From: Cryptosporidium bovis
Lineage: Eukaryota > Apicomplexa > Conoidasida > Eucoccidiorida > Cryptosporidiidae
DNA: 64,000 bases
NCBI GenBank assembly: GCA_009768925.2
Contig: VHIT02000025.1
Location: 1-64,000, forward strand
Direction: 5' to 3'
The stretch's first letter is position 1, and each line of letters starts with the position of its first letter. The translations under genes were made by a program, and so were the position numbers. The notes below the pieces were generated by a model. It searched no databases. It was given only the letters and a program-made list of their open reading frames with translations, and had not been told where the DNA came from. This document shows, piece after piece, positions 56,485 through 64,000 of the stretch.

Positions 56485-57750
56485 ATGAGAATAGATACTG
56501 AAATAGAATCAACTGTTTGCCTCACTCTTCCTTTATTGAATACAAAAATGACCAACACAAATGTCTCAGGAAAAAAGGGTATGAATTTTGTTTTTTTATT
56601 GCTAATACTTGAATTATTGGGTGGTTATGTATTATGTTTAAAAGTGTCTGGAAAAGATACCATTGTTGTTCAAACTGAGGTAATGAATAATGGTGAAATT
56701 GAGTCTGGAAATTTAGAGGATGTATCAATTGAATTTGAGCAGGAATACAAAGATGTAAAACAGCGAGGAGAGGTGGGTAGTAGTGACCAGGCGGAAAAAG
56801 AAATGACGAATGGTCTTTCGGATCCATCACTTGAATCTGACTTCTTTTTTTTCGCAGCATCACTCTCAAATTCAGAAAAAAGAAATTTTTTATTGCTTAC
56901 TTCTTCACAGGAGCAAATATTTAGAAGAGTACCGAAAGGAGCAAATTTAGACTATGCAATTCAACTTGCAATATTTGCCTTGGCGGAGGGGAGATTTGTT
57001 TCACCAAAACTTTTAACTTTTAAAATTTCAGAAAATGGAAAAGAGATAAAAGGTAGCATGTTTAAAGTTTTGGACTGCCTGTATTTAAGTTCAAAAAAAA
57101 CCTTAAAGTTAATTAAACTTATTCGTCAAAGGTGTTTTTTTCATGATGAAAATATAGAATTGGGTATTTTTCCTAAAAAAATATCGGAAATAATTAAAGA
57201 AAAATGCACAGAATTCAGAAACATTGAATATAAATATGCAAGATTAATGGATTTTGTTTATCTTATGAGAATGATAGTATATAAATCAGAATCTCACAAT
57301 TCGAGTTTAATTAAGTTATCTAAAATAATATTGTCTGTAATCAAGAGCCCATCATTTAAAAATATTAGGTTTTCAAAGGATATTTCATTGGTACCTTCGG
57401 TTCCTGATGAGAAGATAAATTCAAAAGATCGTTCTAAAATAAATAAAATATCCAATTTTGTTGGTTTTATCGACAATACTCTTTCCAGCAAAATTAAAAT
57501 ATTGCCTTATTGGATAGAAAAAACAATAAATGAGTATAATATGATACTTGTTGATTCTATAGAGTATGTTAAGGATATCTGGTCTCCTTTTATTAAAAGC
57601 ATTAATTCGGATATAAAACGTGTGAATAACTGTATTAGATTCAAAAGGTCTGAAATTCCAAAGAGGAGCAGTTCGTTCTCACCAAAAGGCGAGGAGTTAT
57701 TTAGACAAGTTAAGGAAATTTCAAAACAAATTAGGAAGGATCTGAAGTAA
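56485..57750 (+). CDS. Secreted protein with helical C-terminal part, unknown family
   Basis: The longest frame gives 421 residues. Later ATGs at 56548 and 56581 place the hydrophobic segment (MNFVFLLLILELLGGYVLC) closer to the N terminus, and one of them is the likelier start; the reading frame is the same. After the signal comes an acidic ~80-residue stretch. A helical basic part follows from ~130 (NLDYAIQLAIFALAEGRF, YKYARLMDFVYLMRMIV), with a few cysteines and no membrane segment. The layout of signal, acidic stretch and helical tail recalls the secreted pair at 16682-23094, and distant kinship is possible but not shown. The function is unknown. It has an E2F-like site just upstream. Confidence 0.75.
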   Translation: MRIDTEIESTVCLTLPLLNTKMTNTNVSGKKGMNFVFLLLILELLGGYVLCLKVSGKDTIVVQTEVMNNGEIESGNLEDVSIEFEQEYKDVKQRGEVGSSDQAEKEMTNGLSDPSLESDFFFFAASLSNSEKRNFLLLTSSQEQIFRRVPKGANLDYAIQLAIFALAEGRFVSPKLLTFKISENGKEIKGSMFKVLDCLYLSSKKTLKLIKLIRQRCFFHDENIELGIFPKKISEIIKEKCTEFRNIEYKYARLMDFVYLMRMIVYKSESHNSSLIKLSKIILSVIKSPSFKNIRFSKDISLVPSVPDEKINSKDRSKINKISNFVGFIDNTLSSKIKILPYWIEKTINEYNMILVDSIEYVKDIWSPFIKSINSDIKRVNNCIRFKRSEIPKRSSSFSPKGEELFRQVKEISKQIRKDLK

Positions 57751-58154
57751 TGCTTATTTTATTAACAATTAAAATAAAACCTTTAACGTTTTTTTCCGTT
57801 GAAATAAAAATAGAAATTTAATGTGAATCTTTGCTGATATTTTTTAGTATGTTAGTATGATACAATATATAGTTTATTAAATCCTGTAACCAGTATTCTT
57901 TTCCTACTATTTTATATTTAATAATTATTACATGTGCTCGAAAAATAGTTAAAAGTAACAGGTCTAGGTATTAAGTCACTGAACAATTATTTACATATAC
58001 ACTTTGAATACAAGTAATATTTTATCACATTGTAAAATCTATATAATAGAAGTGACTCAAGTAGGGAAGTGAACAAAATTAAAAAGCTCAATGTTTCGTA
58101 TTAAAAAGCATTTTAACTATTACTCACTTAAACAATCCACCCTATTGTACCCCA
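57751..58154. other. Convergent intergenic region, 404 bp
   Basis: These are 3' ends of the secreted protein and the VTC4-like gene. It is AT-rich and nothing else is seen. Confidence 0.6.
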
Positions 58155-60578
58155 TTATTTATTTCCAATATTGAGCAACAAAGTAAGGAGTAATATAAAA
58201 CATGAAGTTGAAAAAATAATAAAAGAACTCTCAGGAAAGTCAATTCTTTCTTTTTCATACTCTGAAGACCTGACCATTCTCTTCTCAATAGTGTCACATC
58301 TTTTAAAGTAAACAAATAAGGAATAAATCAGCACAAAAATTATAAGAGGAACAAGAGAGTATTCAAAATAACTGAAAATATATGTAGGTAAGTATTTTCC
58401 ATGAAATTTGTTTTTTGACTTTGACAATAGTAAGATCAACACAGTTGATATGTATATACATTTTTTAATCCAAAACAAAAGTACTCTTTCGGCAGCAAAT
58501 ATGCTTTTAGGATCAATTTTTCTTACTTTTTTTGAATTTATGTAATAATCATTGTTGTCATTATTTGAGTATTGAATGTCATCCACAGTTTTGTTCCATT
58601 GTATTTGAAGTCCATGTAAATCAAAGTGAGTAATATTTAAATAAGAGTTTAACAGTTTATCAATAATAACAATATTTGAATTGCTTTGTGGTTTGTTTGT
58701 ATTATATGAATTGAAGTAATTATTTTTGTCATCCCCAAATTCAGATATTGAACTACAAGAAATAAAGTTATTATTACTATTAAACTCTTCAATCCAATGC
58801 GGTAATACAGAAACTTTATCTTTGTGTAAAATGGCCATTCCGTGTTGGAATTTACTAAATTTGTAAACTAGAGTAGCATTACATCTTTTAAGCATATCGG
58901 AAACCCATACGGGTTGTTCTGACTGTAATTTAACCTCCAATACTGCATATGGGAATCTAGTAACTTCGTTTTTAGACAGTACTTCCTCTGCCAGTCTACA
59001 CCATGGTTCATTTGTGTGACCATTTGGAATATATTCATTGACCATGCATAAGTTAGTGTCAATTGAAAATCTGACTTGGTTATTGTCTTGGTTTTGAAAA
59101 GCAGCTCTCAAATAAGATGTTCTTACGAATGGTTGTAGATTATTACTGGTAATATAGTCTTGAACATTCAAAGCAAATTCCATTTTCTTTATAGTTGATT
59201 CTTTATTATTGCTATTTTCATTGTCTTTGTTGAAAATTCCTTTTGAAAAAAGTTCTTTTACATCCTTCGTTCCCTTTAAGTAACTAAAAACATATTTTTG
59301 AGGCAATGAGAATCTTTCCTTAGTGCTTTTTTCTCCTGTCCATTCTTCATGATGGGTTTTTCTTTCCATAAATATCTCTTTTTCTCTGTTACCTTCATTT
59401 GACCCATACCACCTTAATCTAAATAACTTAGCACCTTCAAATCTCGAGATTCTATTACTATAACATTCCCCATTATCGTTGTCTAGGTAAACTGATGTTA
59501 TTGGTTGACTTTCCTCTATTACATTAGGATCTATTATGTTATGCCCTTCTAAGCACATAAATGGATCCAAAAGTGTTTCAAGTTCTCCACTTGACAAACC
59601 AAATATTAAATATGGGACATAACGAACTATTCCAACTTTTGCTGATACAACATTGTTTGGATGAACCCAATATTTTGTTGTGCTTCTAGTAAATGTTTCA
59701 GGAGGCTTCCATTTTTTATCTTTATCGTTTTCAACGCCTCTTAATTCACCATCTCCTATCAAGTCAAACTCATTCTTATCATTCTGATGTAATCCCAACA
59801 AATTATTGATTTTTATCTCGGAATCTCTGTATCTTTTCCATGCCAAACTTAATAATACCAGCAATATATCAATATTAACAGCGACAAATTGTTCTTTTAT
59901 TAGTTGTGTCTGAAACCATATGCTCGTAGAAGAGTTTAACATTATGTCAAAAAAACGACAAAGTCTTGTCAATAACTTAAAATTGGTTCTTATATAGAAA
60001 TCCAGGTGAACTATTTCATTGCTCATGTGATTTAACAGTTGTTCTACCTTAGACAGCTTCTTTTTGTAGGTCATGATATAATTCTCAATATTTTTGCTGC
60101 TCACACTTGGATCTATGTTGCTATTATCTTTACAATCCGTGACGGAATTGGAATTGACATCGTTTCCGTTTAATCCGTTTACAATTACATCTCTTCTTCT
60201 ACTGTGTTCTTTACAAAATTCATCCACGGGGATAATTATATCTGTTCTGATGGATTTTCCTATTTTCATGATTCCCCTATATATTTCTTCGTGTTTAGTG
60301 GTTGAGAATCGGTTCACTTTGTTTATTTCCTGATTAAGTTTTTCTCTAAACACAAAGTCGCATATATAGTCCTCAGATACTATTTCCAGAAAACTACTGT
60401 TGTCTACTCTTATTGTTTTTCTAATCTCATTCATTTCTATGTACTCCGAGGCCACTGCTTTGTTTGGTCCGTACTGAGAAGATAAATTTAGAATCGTCTC
60501 GCACAACTTCTTGGTGTCAACATAGTGGTTAATGTTAGAATCAGGTGCTCTGCTTAAATATTCACTTAGAGGAATCAT
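58155..60578 (-). CDS. VTC4: VTC4-like polyphosphate polymerase (SPX-VTC-DUF202)
   Basis: This 807-residue protein has an SPX-like N terminus (~1-215: SEYLSRAPDSNINHYVDTKKL, FREKLNQEINKVNRFSTTK), a VTC catalytic domain (~295-600) and a DUF202-type membrane part with about three segments (~690-800). The tunnel-domain motifs are kept: TSVYLDN, FRLRWYG, ERKTHHEEW, RTSYLRAAFQ, RFSIDTNLC, and AVLEVKL. They point to ATP-dependent polyphosphate synthesis into an acidocalcisome or vacuole-like compartment. In the SPX core helix the lysine cluster that senses inositol pyrophosphates (K..KK) is replaced by NFKLLTRLCRFFD, so regulation may differ. Only the catalytic VTC4-type subunit is visible here. 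Confidence 0.9.
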   Translation of the reverse strand: MIPLSEYLSRAPDSNINHYVDTKKLCETILNLSSQYGPNKAVASEYIEMNEIRKTIRVDNSSFLEIVSEDYICDFVFREKLNQEINKVNRFSTTKHEEIYRGIMKIGKSIRTDIIIPVDEFCKEHSRRRDVIVNGLNGNDVNSNSVTDCKDNSNIDPSVSSKNIENYIMTYKKKLSKVEQLLNHMSNEIVHLDFYIRTNFKLLTRLCRFFDIMLNSSTSIWFQTQLIKEQFVAVNIDILLVLLSLAWKRYRDSEIKINNLLGLHQNDKNEFDLIGDGELRGVENDKDKKWKPPETFTRSTTKYWVHPNNVVSAKVGIVRYVPYLIFGLSSGELETLLDPFMCLEGHNIIDPNVIEESQPITSVYLDNDNGECYSNRISRFEGAKLFRLRWYGSNEGNREKEIFMERKTHHEEWTGEKSTKERFSLPQKYVFSYLKGTKDVKELFSKGIFNKDNENSNNKESTIKKMEFALNVQDYITSNNLQPFVRTSYLRAAFQNQDNNQVRFSIDTNLCMVNEYIPNGHTNEPWCRLAEEVLSKNEVTRFPYAVLEVKLQSEQPVWVSDMLKRCNATLVYKFSKFQHGMAILHKDKVSVLPHWIEEFNSNNNFISCSSISEFGDDKNNYFNSYNTNKPQSNSNIVIIDKLLNSYLNITHFDLHGLQIQWNKTVDDIQYSNNDNNDYYINSKKVRKIDPKSIFAAERVLLFWIKKCIYISTVLILLLSKSKNKFHGKYLPTYIFSYFEYSLVPLIIFVLIYSLFVYFKRCDTIEKRMVRSSEYEKERIDFPESSFIIFSTSCFILLLTLLLNIGNK

Positions 60579-60977
60579 GGTTACTTAATGTACATCTGTT
60601 TCAGGGAAATTAACAAAAGTTAAATGAAACATAAATAAAACTTAACTAAATGAATTAATTTAAATCGAAGATGAATGAGTCAATTATTTTGTGTTGTTAT
60701 GTTTCGCAATAATTATTTATTCGAGCGATTAATTTTATATCGTCATTCTGAATTTCCATCTGGGTTTACAAATGGAAAAAAGTGCAAGATAAACAAGTAT
60801 AAAACACACAAATAAATTCAGTTAGAAACAAATAGAATTGAACATGGAGTTTTAGTAAACAGCTTTTATCTTCATTTTGAAAAAAAACAAATAAGATGTT
60901 ATACAAATTGTGCAAAAAACAGTCTAAAAAAATGTAAATTTATGTATTAAATAATAAATGTAACACGAAAATATTGA
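60579..60977. other. Intergenic, 399 bp, same-strand
   Basis: This is the promoter side of the VTC4-like gene and the 3' side of the secreted esterase. It is AT-rich and nothing notable is seen. Confidence 0.55.
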
Positions 60978-62501
60978 TTAAATATAATTCACTGAAAATT
61001 CATTTAATGTGTCATCTCCCTTGTCAGCATCCAGTAAAGTGTACGAGAACTTTTTGCTTTTGTAACTGCTATTTTTATAGTTTGATAGAGTACTGTAAAT
61101 CCAATCAACGTAAACCATGGAGTATTTAACTAAACACGAATGGCCTTCGCCAAGCATTAAAGAGTAGCTGACATTAGCCTTAATAGTTTCTCTCAGATAT
61201 TTGACGTCTTTTCTTGATGTTCTGTATGGGAAAAACAAATCAGGATTGCAATGAGAAAGCAAGAGTGGTGTTTTTAGACCTTGTCTTGTGATCTTAGGAT
61301 TCATTTTCAGTAATTTGGCTGATGTTCTTTCAGGTAAGAAACCTGCGGTTGAAATGACACCTCCTAGTGTGTACTTTGTTCTGAGTGCTACTGAAAGAGC
61401 CATACCACCTCCTTGACTGTAACCATATATAAATATTCTTTTTGGATCGTATCTATCGCGCTCAACCAAGTAATTTATTAACTTCAATATTGATTCAACA
61501 GAATACATCCACTGGTCTAAGTTAACCTTTCTGGTCCTAAATCCAAAGGCAAAGTCGGCCCAGGAGTATCTATAACTCCAAAATGCAGGTCCCACGGGTT
61601 TAAATTTTCTCAAATATGGATGCGGAAATATGACTCCAGTGTCTTTTTCAAATTCATCCCCGTACATTTTGATTTGTGATAAAAAAGGATAAAATGTGTA
61701 TTTAAACGCTTCGTAGTAAAGTTCATCTGAACATACACCTAATATTGCTATTATTAAATTCTTTGGTCGTCTTGGTTTGTGCAGTGTTGGAATCCCAGAG
61801 TAGTCTCCCGGATAACTTACATCTGCAAGTAAGTTGTTACGCAAATTATCGACACTATCCTTGTAATTATTCAATATATTTAGGTTTTTGCCTTCTTTAA
61901 TTAGATCTGTTATCTCCATGATGCTTTTTTTCAACTTAAAGTTTACGTTTGGTAAACTTGAATTTTTGTCTAATATCAAGTACTTTTCAAATGAAAATGC
62001 GTTTATTTCCTTAGCTTTAAATTTCCTTCTTTTGCTAAATTTAAGTCTAAAAAAGTTAAAAAATCTCCATATTCTCGACTTTGTGAATCTCTCTACATTC
62101 AAATATGGGTCATTCATCTTAAATGCTTCAACTCGTGCTCTCATTTTTAAATTCTTGTTGATTTTTCTCAGTCTAAGCAATATTCTCCGATTTTTAAGGA
62201 GTTTTTTCGTGTCTATATCAAAAAACAACATTGGTGGGTAAAATTCCAGACTTGGTATATTAAATGTTTCATTCTTAGTCCTAACTTGAGTACTGTTAAA
62301 ATTGAAATCTGACCTCGTTTTTATTTTAGGAACATTAACACTCTTTTTTTTAATATTGGCATTACCTCTTCCGTTCACCTTATTATTGCCAACTGAATTG
62401 TATACATATTTTGTTGGTTTAGAACTTAAGGTACCTGGTATATAATTTAATATAAATAAAATCAAGAATAACTCAATAGCTAAGAAACCTAATGTCCTCA
62501 T
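60978..62501 (-). CDS. Secreted or membrane-anchored esterase, APT/phospholipase-like alpha/beta hydrolase
   Basis: This 507-residue protein starts at the ATG at 62501, since the frame before it opens with GTG. A signal or anchor segment (LGFLAIELFLILFILNYIPG) leads. Residues ~30-235 are a basic low-complexity extension. The hydrolase part (~240-500) has KNLIIAILGVCSDELYYE, the nucleophile elbow GYSQGGGMALS (~380), NPDLFFPYR with the Asp, and GEGHSC with the His. It resembles carboxylesterase/phospholipase enzymes, like the cytosolic thioesterase at 28580. It should act in the secretory pathway or outside the cell on lipids or acyl esters. The substrate is unknown. The missing standard HG oxyanion loop makes subfamily placement uncertain. 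Confidence 0.8.
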   Translation of the reverse strand: MRTLGFLAIELFLILFILNYIPGTLSSKPTKYVYNSVGNNKVNGRGNANIKKKSVNVPKIKTRSDFNFNSTQVRTKNETFNIPSLEFYPPMLFFDIDTKKLLKNRRILLRLRKINKNLKMRARVEAFKMNDPYLNVERFTKSRIWRFFNFFRLKFSKRRKFKAKEINAFSFEKYLILDKNSSLPNVNFKLKKSIMEITDLIKEGKNLNILNNYKDSVDNLRNNLLADVSYPGDYSGIPTLHKPRRPKNLIIAILGVCSDELYYEAFKYTFYPFLSQIKMYGDEFEKDTGVIFPHPYLRKFKPVGPAFWSYRYSWADFAFGFRTRKVNLDQWMYSVESILKLINYLVERDRYDPKRIFIYGYSQGGGMALSVALRTKYTLGGVISTAGFLPERTSAKLLKMNPKITRQGLKTPLLLSHCNPDLFFPYRTSRKDVKYLRETIKANVSYSLMLGEGHSCLVKYSMVYVDWIYSTLSNYKNSSYKSKKFSYTLLDADKGDDTLNEFSVNYI

Positions 62502-63376
62502 TTTCAGAGTCAATAATAACTTTTCATCTGCATACACTGGTGTTACTCTAATACAGTCTAATTATACCTTCTAGTTTAATTTAAGTTATTAATCCAATAT
62601 TCATGTCATTTCTTTCTGACTTTTTTATTTCGATATTTAGTCATTTTTAATTAATTACCTGCAAATGCATATAATTATATGTACGTGTCTTCAAATAAAC
62701 ATATATATGTATGTGTATATATGTATACATATTTATTTAAAAGTTATAATTTAAAATGTAGTATCGAACATATTATTATTTGAAAAAAATGTCATTGTGG
62801 AAAACCACATTGTGAACCTATTTTCTAGTGAAATATGTATAGAATCAAATTTAGATGAGACTTTTTTACTGCAATAAAGGCGTTATGTTTTAGGATTTCT
62901 TATCATTTACACTCCAGTCACTATTTGTTGCTTAGAAACTTCTTTGCTTTCGGCTCAGGACCATTTGTCCGTGATTCTCTTTATCAATTATATCAGTGGG
63001 TTATTTACTCTTGGCTGTATTGGGGATTTTCTTTGACAAGGGAAAATAAACCGCCAAATCGCCACACTTTAAATACCAGGTAACAATCTGAATTTCAACC
63101 AACAGAGCTCCATTAAAGCTTGTCATAATACTTAAAGTCGACACTCCAGATCCGAAGTGTTAATTTGCAGTGCTTTTTGTGACAAATGTAAAGTAGAATT
63201 TGATATTAAATAAATGGGTCCAAGAGAATATTATTCGGAAAATGACAAGATACAAGCCAAATAAATTGCACAATTTCCTACCAGAACTTCAGAAGCTTCA
63301 TTAAATAACGTAGTTTCGCATGAATGCAAGAACTAAGTCCAAATAATACTATGTTTGCATGTGGAATAGAATTGGA
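62502..63376. other. Intergenic, 875 bp
   Basis: This runs between the esterase 5' end and the 3' end of the next minus-strand gene. It holds a TA/TG-rich tract (separate entry), ACCGCC at 63050-63055 and only short ORFs (20 codons or fewer). No RNA gene is recognised. Confidence 0.5.
62701..62732. repeat. Short (TA/TG)-rich microsatellite-like tract
   Basis: An imperfect alternating purine-pyrimidine stretch (ATATATATGTATGTGTATAT, then ATGTATACATAT) makes this a likely polymorphic site. It lies ~200 bases upstream of the esterase ATG. Confidence 0.6.
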
Positions 63377-64000
63377 TCAGATGTTACGAATGGAGTTTAT
63401 AATGAACATAAGCGTATTTGAGATGTTTTCAGCGGAAATTTTCTGCGATTTTAGTAGTGTTTGGATATCTATAATAAATTCAGATGAACGGTCATGAACA
63501 TCACTGCAGTCTATATAGTTAAGCAAATCGTTTAAAGCTCTGATTTCAACGGTTCCGTTAAAGTCATTAGTGCTATAGTTGTCATGAATTATTTGGACAA
63601 TCTTTAAAATAGAATTTATAATGTTCTTGTTCGAATTAGATATTATCTTTTTAGATAAATTGGTACCTAGCCAATCTTTAACAAGCAATATAAGCAATAT
63701 AGGGCCAAAAATAAGAGAGGTTATTTTCTCAAATTGATTTTCAAGTTCTATATAGCTTAGTTTGTCTGAACTTATATTAAATTCTTTAATTAAGTAGGTA
63801 TCTACCAACTCACTTAGTTTTCCGTCAATTAAAATAACTAGATTATTTACATTATTTTTAATTACTGCTTGCCAGTTTTCACTTGAAAACAGAGTATTTG
63901 AATAGACTATCTCAAAGAAAAGTTTTAAAATCGGGACAGTAATTTCGTTGTAAAGCTCAAAATCGAATTGATCTAGAAGATAATTGGAGTATTTGTCTGA
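63377..64000 (-). CDS. Partial gene, C-terminal 207 residues, unknown helical protein
   Basis: The frame runs without a stop from the window edge at 64000 to the stop at 63377, so the gene continues beyond the window. The visible part is mostly helical and hydrophobic-polar (VPILKLFFEIVYS, NIINSILKIVQIIHDNY), with one cysteine and no membrane segment certain. It ends IINSIRNI. No family is recognised. It could be a HEAT/ARM-like or vesicle-tether protein, but that is a guess from helical periodicity. Confidence 0.7.
   Translation of the reverse strand, partial: SDKYSNYLLDQFDFELYNEITVPILKLFFEIVYSNTLFSSENWQAVIKNNVNNLVILIDGKLSELVDTYLIKEFNISSDKLSYIELENQFEKITSLIFGPILLILLVKDWLGTNLSKKIISNSNKNIINSILKIVQIIHDNYSTNDFNGTVEIRALNDLLNYIDCSDVHDRSSEFIIDIQTLLKSQKISAENISNTLMFIINSIRNI

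Noticed and set aside
63242-63304. 20-codon ORF (MTRYKPNKLHNF) and an overlapping 16-codon ORF
   Set aside because: Too short, and close to the 3' end of a minus-strand gene. No splice signals were found to extend them.
1-64000. CRISPR arrays, tRNAs, rRNAs, transposons, viral elements
   Set aside because: Looked for by eye on both strands. No direct-repeat/spacer pattern, no tRNA B-box context outside coding DNA, and no transposase or reverse transcriptase motifs were seen.

Overview
This window is the end of a chromosome from a small AT-rich protist, almost certainly a Cryptosporidium species (Apicomplexa). The first ~157 bases are C-strand telomere repeats, mostly CCTAAA (TTTAGG on the other strand), with length variants. 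The genes are dense, mostly single-exon and encoded on both strands. Several markers fit Cryptosporidium: a plasmepsin V/ASP5-type aspartyl protease, an insulinase-like M16 protein beside the telomere, large secreted lineage-specific proteins, and AMP-forming acetyl-CoA synthetase. From memory only, the order acetyl-CoA synthetase / GFAT / aspartyl protease recalls C. parvum chromosome 1. I could not check the species.

Region by region. Bases 1-158 are telomere. Bases 0.3-15.7 kb are a subtelomeric block, all on the minus strand: a catalytically dead M16 protein, a tiny secreted protein, a GT34-like membrane glycosyltransferase, a tandem pair of secreted cysteine-containing paralogues, and a small protein with an HNH-like zinc loop. 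Bases 16.7-23.1 kb hold two head-to-tail secreted acidic proteins on the plus strand. Bases 23.2-38 kb hold a four-exon multi-spanning membrane protein, a Claspin/Mrc1-like protein, an acyl-protein thioesterase, a signal-peptide-bearing ankyrin/polytopic protein, GFAT and a three-exon PIG-M. Bases 38.3-64 kb hold acetyl-CoA synthetase, a Cdc20/Cdh1 activator, an ASP5/plasmepsin V-like protease, a two-exon EGF-TM protein, a CHD remodeller, a PITH-domain protein, another secreted protein, a VTC4-like polyphosphate polymerase, a secreted esterase, and the 3' part of a gene that runs off the window.

How the genes may work together. GFAT feeds UDP-GlcNAc synthesis and PIG-M extends GPI anchors. 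Together with the GT34-like enzyme they make this a region with several glycan genes. The ASP5-like protease is the expected secretory-pathway processor for exported proteins, and at least seven predicted secreted proteins lie in the same window. The CHD, Mrc1-like and Cdc20/Cdh1 proteins serve chromatin, replication fork and cell cycle.

Three genes contain short introns (48-217 bp) that a single-ORF view misses. I worked out their exons from splice signals and reading-frame continuity: 23253-23967, 36241-37829 and 46855-47806. I saw no tRNA, rRNA, CRISPR array, transposon or viral element.
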